From contig CAXMMR010000001.1 in the NCBI GenBank assembly GCA_963692975.2, forward strand, positions 95,650 through 159,649: DNA of 64,000 bases. The letters run 5' to 3'. The notes beneath the pieces are model-generated. The model saw only the letters and a list, made by a program, of their open reading frames with translations. It had not been told where the DNA came from and did no database searches. Positions 18,874 through 27,735 of this stretch are shown piece after piece. Made by a program: the position numbers and the translations under genes. The DNA comes from CAXMMR01 sp963692975. Its GTDB lineage: Bacteria; Pseudomonadota; Alphaproteobacteria; Acetobacterales; Acetobacteraceae. The stretch's first letter is position 1. Each line of letters opens with the position of its first letter.

Positions 18874-19347
18874 CTAGCCGCGTAGACCGGAAAACGCCGC
18901 ATACGGATGCGAGGACGCGAACGGATCGCTCAGAAAGGCATGCGCCGCGTGGCCATCGAGCCCCACCGTGATCAGCAGAAATCCCGACGCCAACGAAAAG
19001 TTCTTCAGGAAGTCCCAGAACAGGTCGCGCGCCTTACTCTGCCCGGACCTCCAGAAGTCCCCCGGCGTCCAGAAGCGCTTGAACAGCAGCGCCGTCATCG
19101 CGCAATACCCGCCCATGATAAAGGCGGCGAGCCGGTCGGCAACGCCGGTCACGATGCCGATCGGCATCAGGATCTCGATCGCGAGCCCAACCAGGATCGA
19201 GCCCGTGGCAAGCGCGCTCGGGAACACCTCGCTCGCCTGCCCGACCGCGCCGCGAAAGTTAAGGATCTTGTCGAGCGCGCTGGCCGGGAAGAACAGTACG
19301 ACCAAGCCGTAGCGGACGAGCAGGATGATCAAATTGGCTAGGGTCAC
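18874..19347 (-). CDS. DoxX family membrane protein
   Basis: A 157-residue protein with about four membrane segments (LANLIILLVRYGLVVLFFPA, GSILVGLAIEILMPIGIVTG, AAFIMGGYCAMTALLFKRFW, NFSLASGFLLITVGLDGHA). The pattern RYGLVVLFFPASALDKILNF fits DoxX, a family tied to quinone-linked oxidation in some bacteria and of unclear role in most. It is the first gene of the operon with cupin, SMP-30 and VOC genes. Its ATG directly follows hairpin repeat copy 7, so the promoter must be within or beyond the repeat. Confidence 0.85.
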   Translation of the reverse strand: MTLANLIILLVRYGLVVLFFPASALDKILNFRGAVGQASEVFPSALATGSILVGLAIEILMPIGIVTGVADRLAAFIMGGYCAMTALLFKRFWTPGDFWRSGQSKARDLFWDFLKNFSLASGFLLITVGLDGHAAHAFLSDPFASSHPYAAFSGLRG

Positions 19348-19364
19348 GATTGCGCACCTTTAAG

Positions 19365-19558
19365 AAAGGCCAGAGGCTCTGCCTCTGGACTCCGCTGGGG
19401 CCCGCGGCCCCAGACCCCATCAGTTTAGGCTATACCGACGTTCTTCCTTGGCGAAGCCAATCGAACCTGCGTCCCGGCTTCACCGAGGAACAAAGACAAC
19501 AAATGGATTTTAAAGGCTCCGCCTTTAATGGGGTCGAGGGGCAAAGCCCCTCGCCTTA
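19365..19558 (+). repeat. GC hairpin repeat, copy 7
   Basis: Between the DoxX start and the GMC oxidoreductase end. Left: CCAGAGGC-TCT-GCCTCTGG and CTGGGGCCCGCGGCCCCAG. The spacer includes CTTGGCGAAGCCAA. Right: TTTAAAGGCTCCGCCTTTAA and CGAGGGGC-AAA-GCCCCTCG. The two terminal hairpins differ but each stem stays fully paired. Confidence 0.9.
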
Positions 19559-21129
19559 TCCTAGTCTTTCCTTCAAATGATCCCCGACCCTCAGCGCGTT
19601 GGCCACGATCGTCAGCGTCGGGTTCACCGCGCCGATCGAGGGGAAGAACGACGCGTCCGTCACGTACAGGTTATCCACCTCATGCGCCCGGCAATCGAGG
19701 TTCAGCACCGACGCCTTGGGATCGGTGCCGAAGCGGCAAGTGCCGGCCTGGTGGGCGGTGCCGTTCTCCGGGATGTTCTTGCCCAGATAGAGCCGCCGCT
19801 CCATCAGCACCTTGTGCGCGCCCATCGGCTCGAGCAGCTGCTCCAGCTTGTGCTTGAGCGCTTGCGCCTCACGCTCGTTGCTCTCTGTTAGCGACAGCAC
19901 CACGCGGTCGCCGTCATAGACGATGCGATTGTCCGGGTTGGGCAAGTCTTCGGTCTGCAGCCAGAAGTCGATCGAGTGCTCCGCCATCTTGTCGAACGGC
20001 ATGTCCGGCAGGAACGACAGAAAGCTCGGCAGCGCCTCGCCGCGGATTTGATCGCCATGCGAGGTCGCGCACATCTGGATAAGCCCGAGCGGGTGGTCGA
20101 CGTCGGGTGCGTCGAAATAGTAGTCGCTGACGGCGAGCGTCTTCTGAAACACCGTGTGGTTCGGCTCGCGGAGCAGCGCCATCAGCACGCTCATGTTGTG
20201 CCGCATGTAGTTCCGCCCGACCTGGTTCGAGCCGTTGGCGAGCCCGTCCGGATGGGCGTCGCTGCCCGAGCGCAGCAGCAGCAGCGCCGAGCTCAGCGCC
20301 CCGCAGGCGACGACGACGATGTCGGCCGAGTATACACCTCATGCTCCCCGCCCCGCCGCACATGCACGCCGGTGACGGTTCGCCCCGAGGCATCCGTCTC
20401 CAGCCGCTCCACATAGGCGTTGGTCATCAACGTAAAATTCGCATGCGCCGCCAATGTCGGGTCGACGCAAATCACCTGGGCGTCGGCCTTGGCGTTGATC
20501 GCGCATGGAAAGCCGTCGAACGCGTCGCAGCGGATGCACGGGCTGTAGGTGGTCGCCGAGCCGTCTGGGTTCTGCTCGAGCTTGATGCCGAGCGGCAGAT
20601 GAAAGGGATGCAGGCCCTCGCCCGCAAGACGATCGCTGAGCTGCTGGATCTTCGGCTCATGCAGCACCGGCGGATAGGCATATGGCTTGCTCGACCACGG
20701 CTCGTTCGGGTCCTCGCCGCGCCGGCCATGCACCTGGAACAGCTCCTCGGCCTCGCAGTAGTACGGCTCGAACGCATCATAGCCGAGCGGCCAGGCCGGC
20801 GAGACGCCGTCGACGTGATGCAGCTCGCCGAAATCGCGCTCGCGCAGGCGGAACAGCGCCGAGCCATAGACCTTCGAATTCCCGCCGACGTAGTAGTGCA
20901 GCCCCGGATGGAAGGTCTCGCCTTTGCGGCCATACCACGTCTCCGAGGCCTGGTAGGCGCCGTCGACGAACACTGTCTTGCTGTCCCAATTGGCGCGGCT
21001 GCGCGGCAGGTAGTCACCGCGCTCAATCATCAGGATGCGCTTGCCGCCGGGCGCGAGCTTATGCGCAACCGAGCCGCCGCCCGGCCCGCTGCCGATGATG
21101 ATGACGTCGTAATGGTCGCCTGCGGACAT
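19556..21129 (-). pseudogene. GMC-type FAD oxidoreductase, reading frame broken once
   Basis: Two frames together give a GMC oxidoreductase of about 524 residues, a FAD enzyme oxidising an alcohol or sugar. The first part has the FAD-binding start YDVIIIGSGPGGGSVAHKLA and the GMC stretch HYYVGGNSKVYGSALFRLRE. The second holds RHNMSVLMALLREPNHTVFQ, HQAGTCRFGTDPKASVLN with its catalytic His, and NLYVTDASFFPSIGAVNPTL. The break is near 20330-20336 (GTGTATACTCGG), where TA looks duplicated before SADIVVVACGALSSALLLLR. Start ATG 21129 has GAGG upstream. Acetobacteraceae carry many such enzymes. Decay or assembly error cannot be separated here. Confidence 0.85.
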
Positions 21130-21277
21130 GTGGGCCCTCGCTGCGGGGAAGAGGTGGACGCATCCGAGCAGGCGCCGGACTGCGGTGCAACGGTGCAGCG
21201 GCGCGCCGGGTTCGTCGGCTTGCCAAGACGCGCGCCCGGTCGCGACAGTGCGGCCCCACGATCGAGGAACGGCACGC

Positions 21278-23110
21278 TTGGACACCAACAGGCAGATCAT
21301 CGCAGCGCCGCCGGCCGTCTCGCGCCGCAAGTCGTTCACCGTCGTGCTGCTGATCGAGCTGTGGGAGCGCTTCGGCTATTACGGCATGCAGGCGATCCTG
21401 CTGCTGTTCCTGGTACAGCATCTCGGCTTTGCCGATGCGCAAGCCAATTTGCTCTGGGGCGCGTTCAGCGCCCTGCTCTATGCCGCGCCGGCGCTCGGCG
21501 GCTGGATCGGCGACCGGCTGCTCGGCCCACGACATACGATGGTCGTGGGCGCCGCCACGCTGATGACAGGCTACGCGCTGCTCGCCGTGCCGGTCGAACG
21601 GCTCGGCCTGGCTGCGGGCGGCCCGAGCCTCTACGTCCCGCTCGCCATCGTCATCGTCGGCAACGGCCTGTTCAAGTCGAACGTCGCCAACCTCGTGCGC
21701 CGCATCTACGAGGGCGACGACGCCCGCCTCGATAGCGCGTTCACGATCTATTACATGGCGGTCAACGTGGGCTCGACCGTCTCGATCCTGTTCACGCCCT
21801 GGATGGAAGGCCGCTTCGGTTGGCACCCGGCCTTCGGCGTCGCGGCCGCCGGCCTTGCGGTCGGGCTCGTCAGCTACGCGGCGCTGCGTCGCTGGCTCGC
21901 CCATGTCGGCACCTCGCGCGACCTCGCAGCACTGCCGGTCCGCCGCCTCGCCGCGCTGCTCGCAGGCGTCGTGCTGACCGTGTTGCTGGCCAGCCTGGTG
22001 CTGCAGCATGCGCAGGTCGCACGCGCGTGCGTCTGGGTCGCCGGGCTCGCTACGCTCGGCATCTGGATCTGGATCTATCGCCGCTGCCGCGCCTCGGAGC
22101 GCGCCGGGCTAATGGTGATGTATGTGCTCACCGGCGAGGTGCTGCTGTTCTTCGTCTTCTACCAGCAGACCGGAACATCCCTGCTGCTCTTTTCCCTGCG
22201 CAACGTCTCGCTCGATTGCAGCCTGTTCGGCCACACGCTGTTCCGCTGGTCGCCGGCGCAGTTCCAGGCGTTCGATCCGATCTGGATCGTGGTGCTGACG
22301 CCGATCCTGGTCTGGCTGTACAGCCGATTTGATGCGCGCGGCTGGCGCATTCCGATCGCGCTGAAATTTGCCGCCGGCTTTGCCGCTAATGCGGGCGCGT
22401 TTCTCGTCTGGTGGCTGTGCGCCGCCGTCAGCACGACGCCGCTGGTCTCGTCCTGGGTGATGGTCTGGGCCTACGGCCTGTTTTCCGCAGGCGAGCTGCT
22501 GACCAGCGGCCTCGGCCTTGCCGTCGTCGCTCGCTACGTGCCGGCCCGCATGTCGGGCTTCATGATGGGATCGTACTACCTGGCGATCGGCGTCGCGCTC
22601 TATATCGGTAGCGCGATCGCCAATCTGGCCGCGATCGACCATGCCGTCCCGGCATCGGCCGCAGCGACGCTCGGTATCTACGCGTCGTTGTTCCGCACGC
22701 TCTTTGCGGTCGCCGCCCTGGCCCTGCTGCTGTGCCTCGCACTGCTGCCGTGGATCGCGCGTCTCGATCGCCGGCATCAGGCGGAGGCAACAGCCGGCGA
22801 AACCGGTCGGCTGAGCACGTCGTGGTCGCAGGCGGCTGCCTGCGACGCCAGGGCTTTAGGCTTCGTGCTCGGCCGATGCCGGCTCCTGCGACATCGTATT
22901 GGTCTCGACCTTGTCGGCCGAAACGGTCTTGCGGCCGCGCTTGAGGGCACCCGTCTTCGGCGCCGTCGTCGTCTTCGGCGCCGCCGTCTTGGTCGCGCGC
23001 TTGGGTGCCGTCTCGGTCTTCGCCTCGGCGTTTCGCCGGCTGCTTGGTCGCGCGCGTCAGCTCCTTGTTCTTGGCGCGCAGCGTCGAGACGGTGCGCTCG
23101 AGCTTGGTGA
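21278..23110 (+). CDS. POT family proton-dependent oligopeptide transporter
   Basis: A proton-coupled di/tripeptide transporter (PTR2/POT, major facilitator superfamily). The family signatures ELWERFGYYGMQAILLLFLV (ExxER) and GNGLFKSNVANLVRRIYEGD are clear, followed by about 12-14 membrane segments up to LLLCLALLPWIARL near 22755. The TTG at 21278 is chosen because GAGG lies ten bases upstream and the protein proper begins DTNRQIIAAPP. The end is abnormal: the frame continues about 110 Arg-rich residues antisense to the H1-like gene. A TGA in the next frame at 22812 is the likely natural stop, so a small indel near 22760-22810 is suspected. Confidence 0.88.
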   Translation: MDTNRQIIAAPPAVSRRKSFTVVLLIELWERFGYYGMQAILLLFLVQHLGFADAQANLLWGAFSALLYAAPALGGWIGDRLLGPRHTMVVGAATLMTGYALLAVPVERLGLAAGGPSLYVPLAIVIVGNGLFKSNVANLVRRIYEGDDARLDSAFTIYYMAVNVGSTVSILFTPWMEGRFGWHPAFGVAAAGLAVGLVSYAALRRWLAHVGTSRDLAALPVRRLAALLAGVVLTVLLASLVLQHAQVARACVWVAGLATLGIWIWIYRRCRASERAGLMVMYVLTGEVLLFFVFYQQTGTSLLLFSLRNVSLDCSLFGHTLFRWSPAQFQAFDPIWIVVLTPILVWLYSRFDARGWRIPIALKFAAGFAANAGAFLVWWLCAAVSTTPLVSSWVMVWAYGLFSAGELLTSGLGLAVVARYVPARMSGFMMGSYYLAIGVALYIGSAIANLAAIDHAVPASAAATLGIYASLFRTLFAVAALALLLCLALLPWIARLDRRHQAEATAGETGRLSTSWSQAAACDARALGFVLGRCRLLRHRIGLDLVGRNGLAAALEGTRLRRRRRLRRRRLGRALGCRLGLRLGVSPAAWSRASAPCSWRAASRRCARAW

Positions 23111-23323
23111 CCTGAGCGCGCAGCTCGTCCTTGCTCACCTTCGGCGCTGCCGCCGACTTTGCTGCCGGGCGCGCGCTTGGCCTGGCGGACGACGCCTTTG
23201 CAGCGGCGGGCTTTTTCCGTCTTCGACTTTGTCGCCGCCGACTTTCTTGCCGTCGACGCCGGCGCCGTCCTGCGCGCCGGAGCGCCTCGTTTTGCTTTGG
23301 TTCGCCGTGCTTGCTCGCGCCAT
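22856..23323 (-). pseudogene. Lys/Ala-rich histone H1-like protein, frame broken three times
   Basis: Reading across three frames gives about 155 residues of a basic, low-complexity protein. It starts MARASTA, continues APARRTAPASTARKSAATKS, then KPAAAKASSARPSARPAAKS, then a coiled-coil stretch VSKDELRAQVTKLERTVSTL, then AKTETAPKRATKTAAPKTTT and GALKRGRKTVSADKVETN, ending at 22856. This is the pattern of bacterial histone H1-like/KAP nucleoid proteins. Breaks fall near 23300, near 23215 (a run of five A) and near 23030. Each moves the frame the same way, as one extra base would, so the last part returns to the starting frame. AGGAG eight bases before the ATG at 23323 supports a real gene. Confidence 0.75.
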
Positions 23324-23495
23324 TGATCGTGCTCCTGGATTGCCGATTCGCATATGGTCTGATCTGTGTGGCTCGGCAATCACACGAATACAAGTATCAA
23401 GTCGTCAGGTTTCACTTCGGCGATTACCGTTTTTGCTAAAATGTTTCGCGCCGAGCGGTAAAACGCCAAGCTCTGCGATCACCGCCGCATACAAT

Positions 23496-25430
23496 TCACG
23501 CATGACGACCGGCAACGAGGTCGCCGACAACGCCGGGATCGGCCAGCGTCGAGATGTCGCCCAACTGATCGCTCTCGTCGGCGGCGATCTTGCGCAGGAT
23601 GCGGCGCATGATCTTGCCGGAACGCGTTTTCGGCAGTCCGGGCGCCCACTGGATCACGTCCGGCACCGCGATCGGACCGATCTCGCGGCGCACCCAGGCG
23701 CACAAATCCTTTTTCAAAGAGTCACTTGGCTGCACGCCGTCCTTCAGCGTCACGTAGGCGTAGATGCCCTGCCCCTTCAGCTCGTGCGGAAAACCAACCA
23801 CCGCGGACTCCGCGACGAGCGTATTGGAAACGAGCGCGCTTTCCACCTCCGCGGTGCCCATCCGATGTCCGGACACGTTGATCACGTCGTCGACGCGGCC
23901 GGTGATCCAATAGTAGCCGTCGGCATCGCGCCGCGCCCCGTCGCCGGTAAAGTACAAACCCGGATAGGTCGAGAAATACGTCTGGATGAATCGTTCGTGA
24001 TCGCCGTAGACGGTGCGCATCTGTCCCGGCCAGCTGTCCGCCAGGCAAAGATTGCCTTCCGCCTCGCCCTCCAGCACCCGCCCTTCGGCATCGACGAGCA
24101 GCGGCTTGATGCCCGGCAGCGGCAGCGTCGCCGAACCCGGCTTGGTCGCAATCGCGCCGGGCAGCGGCGAGATCAGGATGCCGCCCGTCTCCGTCTGCCA
24201 CCACGTGTCGACGATCGGGCAACGCTCGTCGCCGACAACACGATGATACCAGCGCCACGCCTCCGGATTGATCGGCTCGCCGACGCTGCCGAGAATGCGC
24301 AAGCTGCCGCGATGATGCTTGCGGACCGGCGCATCGCCCTCACGCATCAGCGAGCGGATCGCCGTCGGCGCGGTGTAGAAGATATTGACCTTGTGCGTGT
24401 CCACCACGTGCCAGAACCGGCCCGCGTCCGGATAGCTGGGCACGCCCTCGAACATCACCGTGGTCGCGCCGTTCAGCAGCGGCCCGTAGACGACGTAGGT
24501 GTGGCCGGTCACCCAGCCGATGTCTGCGGTGCACCAGAACACCTCGCCCGGCTTGTAGTCGAACACCAGCTCATGCGTGAAGCTCGCCCACATCAGGTAG
24601 CCGCCGGTCGTGTGCAAAACGCCTTTCGGCTTGCCGGTGCTGCCCGAGGTGAACAGCAGGAACAGCGGATCCTCCGCCGCCATCTCCTCCGGCTCGCACA
24701 CCGCCTCCTCGTGCGCGAGCAACTCGTCATAGCGCACGTCGCGCCCAGCCTGCATCGGCACCGCAGCACCCGTCACCGCAACGACGATCACCTGCGCAAC
24801 ACCCGCGCAGCCGGCGAGTGCGGCGTCCGCATTTGCCTTGAGCGCCACCCGCTTGCCGCCGCGCCGTCCCTCGTCGGCGGTGATCAGCAGCGTGCTGCCG
24901 CAACCCTCCATCCGGTTTGCCAGACTGTCCGGCGAAAACCCGCCAAACACCACCGAATGCACGGCGCCGATGCGCGCGCAGGCCAGCATCGCCACCGCCG
25001 CCTCGGGCACCATCGGCAAATAGATCGTCACCCGGTCGCCGCGGCCAACCCCCATCCGCCGCATCGCCGCACCCAGCCGGCACACGTCGCGATGCAGCTC
25101 GCGATAGGTGATCGCGCGATGCTCGCCCGGCTCGTCGCCCTCCCACAGGATCGCGACCTGATCGCCGCGCATCTTGAGATGACGATCAAGGCAGCACACC
25201 GACGCGTTGAGCTTGCCGTCCTCGAACCAGCGGATCGAAACGCCGTCGGTGAAGCTCGTGTTCTTGATCACCGTCGGCCGGCGCGACCAGACGAGACGGT
25301 CGAGCTCGCCGGTCCAGAACTCGTTCGGCTCCAGCGCCGCATGATTGGTCATCAGCCGATACCGCTCGGCGTTCACATGCGCCGCCGCGGCCAATGATGG
25401 CTTGACGTGATACAGCGTGTCCTCGGTCAT
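23496..25430 (-). CDS. acs: Acetyl-coenzyme A synthetase
   Basis: A 644-residue AMP-forming acyl-CoA synthetase of Acs type, converting acetate, ATP and CoA to acetyl-CoA. Diagnostic stretches are WSRRPTVIKNTSFTDGVSIR near the start, the P-loop FLLFTSGSTGKPKGVLHTTG, FWCTADIGWVTGHTYVVYGP, VDTWWQTETGG and PLPGIKP, and the C-terminal KTRSGKIMRRILRKIA with the lysine that is acetylated to switch Acs off in many bacteria. The ATG at 25430 has GGAG nine bases before it. A separate acetate symporter operon lies at 53.9 kb, so acetate uptake and activation are both encoded here. Confidence 0.95.
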   Translation of the reverse strand: MTEDTLYHVKPSLAAAAHVNAERYRLMTNHAALEPNEFWTGELDRLVWSRRPTVIKNTSFTDGVSIRWFEDGKLNASVCCLDRHLKMRGDQVAILWEGDEPGEHRAITYRELHRDVCRLGAAMRRMGVGRGDRVTIYLPMVPEAAVAMLACARIGAVHSVVFGGFSPDSLANRMEGCGSTLLITADEGRRGGKRVALKANADAALAGCAGVAQVIVVAVTGAAVPMQAGRDVRYDELLAHEEAVCEPEEMAAEDPLFLLFTSGSTGKPKGVLHTTGGYLMWASFTHELVFDYKPGEVFWCTADIGWVTGHTYVVYGPLLNGATTVMFEGVPSYPDAGRFWHVVDTHKVNIFYTAPTAIRSLMREGDAPVRKHHRGSLRILGSVGEPINPEAWRWYHRVVGDERCPIVDTWWQTETGGILISPLPGAIATKPGSATLPLPGIKPLLVDAEGRVLEGEAEGNLCLADSWPGQMRTVYGDHERFIQTYFSTYPGLYFTGDGARRDADGYYWITGRVDDVINVSGHRMGTAEVESALVSNTLVAESAVVGFPHELKGQGIYAYVTLKDGVQPSDSLKKDLCAWVRREIGPIAVPDVIQWAPGLPKTRSGKIMRRILRKIAADESDQLGDISTLADPGVVGDLVAGRHA

Positions 25431-25566
25431 GACGTTGTTCTCCCGGCGCTCGTGTTGGCGCCTCGCTGGCAGCACGATAGCGGCAGAAGCGCAGCCTCCG
25501 CACGCCGCTGGAGGCGACGCCTCCAGACCTGCATAACGTAAAGCAAACCGCGGGAGTGCGAGCGAG

Positions 25567-26595
25567 ATGGATTTGCAGAAGCTGGCCGCACTCCGCGCGC
25601 GCTACACGGGCGCCGACGAGTTCAGCGACCCGCTGTTCCGCGCCGTCGCGGCACAGCAATTCGACGGCAGCCGCCGCACCCTGCCCTATGCGGGCGTGGC
25701 CACCCTGCTCGGCCTGCCGCACCGCGCCCCCGCGCCGGACCTGCCCGATCTCGGCGGCCTCGACGTCGCCCTCATCGGCGTCCCGCTCGACCTCGGCGTG
25801 ACAAACCGCGCCGGCGCCAGGCTCGGCCCACGCGCCGTGCGCGCCATCGAGCGCATCGGCCCGATCGACCACGTCCTGCGCACAGCCCCGGCAATGCTGC
25901 TCCGCGCCGCCGACATCGGCGACGTCCCGCTCGCCAGCCGCTTCAGCCTCGAGCAATGCCACGCCGACATCGAAGCGTTCTACCACCGCGTCGTCGGCGG
26001 CGGCGTGATCCCGCTCTCCGTCGGCGGCGATCATTCCATGACACGCTCGATCCTGCGCGCCGTCGGCGCCGCACGCCCGGTCGGCCTGATCCATATCGAC
26101 GCCCATTGCGACACCTCCGGCGCCTACGAAGGCACGTCGCTGCATCACGGCGGCCCGTTCCGCCAAGCCGTGCTCGACGGCGTGCTCGACCCGGAGCGCA
26201 CGGTGCAGATCGGTATTCGCGGCGGCGCCGAATACCTGTGGGAGTTCTCGGCCGCGTCCGGCATGACGGTGATCCACGCCGAGCAGGTGCACGAGCGCGG
26301 CGTCGCCTCCGTGCTCGCCCAAGCCCGCGCCGTCGTCGGCGACGGCCCGCTCTACGTCTCCTTCGACATCGACAGCATCGAGCCCGCCCTCGCGCCCGGC
26401 ACCGGCACGCCTGAAATCGGCGGCCTGTTCCCGCACCAGGTGCTGCAATTGCTGCGCGGACTGGCCGGCCTGCCCATCATCGGCGCCGACGTCGTCGAAG
26501 TCGCGCCGCAATACGACGCGACAACGGCGACGGCGCAGATCGCGGCACAGATGCTGTTCACGTTGTTCTGCCTGGTTGCACTGCGACAGAGATAA
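25567..26595 (+). CDS. Agmatinase-type ureohydrolase
   Basis: A 342-residue binuclear-metal ureohydrolase (arginase/agmatinase family) that removes urea from a guanidino compound. Metal-binding motifs are present in order: VGGDHSMTRS, IHIDAHCDTSG and SFDIDSIEPALAPGTGTPEIG. The arrangement fits agmatinase, guanidinobutyrase or a related guanidino-acid hydrolase better than arginase; substrate cannot be fixed. GGAG lies well placed before the ATG at 25567. It diverges from acs across a 136-bp gap that should hold both promoters. The stop overlaps the start of hairpin repeat copy 8. Confidence 0.9.
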   Translation: MDLQKLAALRARYTGADEFSDPLFRAVAAQQFDGSRRTLPYAGVATLLGLPHRAPAPDLPDLGGLDVALIGVPLDLGVTNRAGARLGPRAVRAIERIGPIDHVLRTAPAMLLRAADIGDVPLASRFSLEQCHADIEAFYHRVVGGGVIPLSVGGDHSMTRSILRAVGAARPVGLIHIDAHCDTSGAYEGTSLHHGGPFRQAVLDGVLDPERTVQIGIRGGAEYLWEFSAASGMTVIHAEQVHERGVASVLAQARAVVGDGPLYVSFDIDSIEPALAPGTGTPEIGGLFPHQVLQLLRGLAGLPIIGADVVEVAPQYDATTATAQIAAQMLFTLFCLVALRQR

Positions 26596-26744
26596 GGAAG
26601 GCCAGAGGCTCTGCCTCTGGACTCCGCTGGGGCCCGAGGCCCCAGACCCCATCCGTTCAGACCTCGCCGCCTGGCAAGAACAATAAAATGGATTTTAAAG
26701 GCTTCGCCTTTAATGGGGTCCAGGGGCAAAGCCCCTGGCCTTGC
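26595..26744 (+). repeat. GC hairpin repeat, copy 8
   Basis: Between convergent genes (ureohydrolase and gmhB fusion); it provides the end of the gmhB reading frame. Left: CCAGAGGC-TCT-GCCTCTGG and CTGGGGCCCGAGGCCCCAG. The spacer is short. Right: TTTAAAGGCTTCGCCTTTAA and CCAGGGGC-AAA-GCCCCTGG. Confidence 0.9.
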
Positions 26745-27735
26745 TTTGATCCAGCAGGGCCTGAACAAACTCGCCCAGGTCGCCGCCTGAAAACAGATGT
26801 CCCGCCACGCCTGCAGCCTGCGCCGCTGCAAGATCGCGCGGCTGGTCACCGATCAGCATGCAGCGTGCGCGGTCGAGCTCCCAGGCTCGCATCAGGTCGA
26901 GCAGCATGCCCGGCGCCGGCTTGCGCCAGTCGGATTCGCGGCGATACCGGCGGACGGTTCCGTCCGGATGGAACGGGCAGACCCGGATATCGTCCACCGT
27001 GCCGCCGGCCGCCCGCAGCGCCGCGATCATCTGCCGATGCAGCTCGGCCACGTCCGCCTCGCTGAACAGGCCGCGCGCCACGCCGGACTGGTTCGTCACC
27101 ACGAACACCTGCCAGCCCTGCGCCGTCGCCTGCCGCACCGCGGCCACCGCGCCGCTGATCCACTCCCAGCGCGCCCAGCTGCCGACATAGCCGTGGTCGC
27201 GGTTGAGCACGCCGTCGCGGTCGAGCAGCAGCGCCGGCCGGCGCAGCGTCGCCAGCTCGTCCGCAGCGTCGTCGATCACGCGCCCATCGACGACGGTGTT
27301 CGCCTCCGGCCCTGCGCCCTGCAGCGCTCCCGGACGAGCCAGCACGATCCCGCTGTCGCGCACCTCGCCCCCCGGCGCGGCGAACATCACCTTGCGGCGC
27401 GCGCAGTTCGGCGCGTCGAGCACAAACGCCGCCAGCGCCGGCCCGAGATCGCCCGCCGCCACACCCGCGCTCCGCACCAGCATGACGGGCTCGTCGGCCG
27501 CTGGCTCTGCCGTCGTCGACACGGTGATCGCCGCGCGCTTCGGCAAGCTCGCCGCAAGCTCCCCGACCTCCGGCAGCCTGCCCGCCGGCGCCACGAGGAC
27601 GAAGCGCTCGATCCCCCAGCGCTGCAGCTCACGCATCTGCCAGCCCAGCAGCGACCGCCCGGCGACCTCCCGCCGCCAGTCGACCGCGTCCGAGAGCCGC
27701 AGCACGGCCTGCCGCGGCAGCCCCGCCTCAGCCAA
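26710..27735 (-). CDS. Heptose-bisphosphate phosphatase (GmhB-like) fused to degenerate nucleotidyltransferase domain
   Basis: Residues about 160-330 are a HAD-IIIA phosphatase like GmhB, which removes the 7-phosphate from heptose 1,7-bisphosphate: LLLDRDGVLNRDHGYVGSWA, VFVVTNQSGVARGLFSEADV, RKPAPGMLLDLMRAW, CMLIGDQPRDLAAAQAAGV. Residues 1-140 resemble a sugar nucleotidyltransferase (GRSLLGWQMRELQRWGIERF) but lack the GGxGTR nucleotide loop, so this part is probably inactive. The TTG at 27735, inside the end of hldD, is my best start and is uncertain; a GTG at 27705 is possible. The last residues KARGFAPGPH and the TAA come from the hairpin repeat. It completes the heptose operon with hldE and hldD. 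Confidence 0.83.
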   Translation of the reverse strand: MAEAGLPRQAVLRLSDAVDWRREVAGRSLLGWQMRELQRWGIERFVLVAPAGRLPEVGELAASLPKRAAITVSTTAEPAADEPVMLVRSAGVAAGDLGPALAAFVLDAPNCARRKVMFAAPGGEVRDSGIVLARPGALQGAGPEANTVVDGRVIDDAADELATLRRPALLLDRDGVLNRDHGYVGSWARWEWISGAVAAVRQATAQGWQVFVVTNQSGVARGLFSEADVAELHRQMIAALRAAGGTVDDIRVCPFHPDGTVRRYRRESDWRKPAPGMLLDLMRAWELDRARCMLIGDQPRDLAAAQAAGVAGHLFSGGDLGEFVQALLDQSKARGFAPGPH

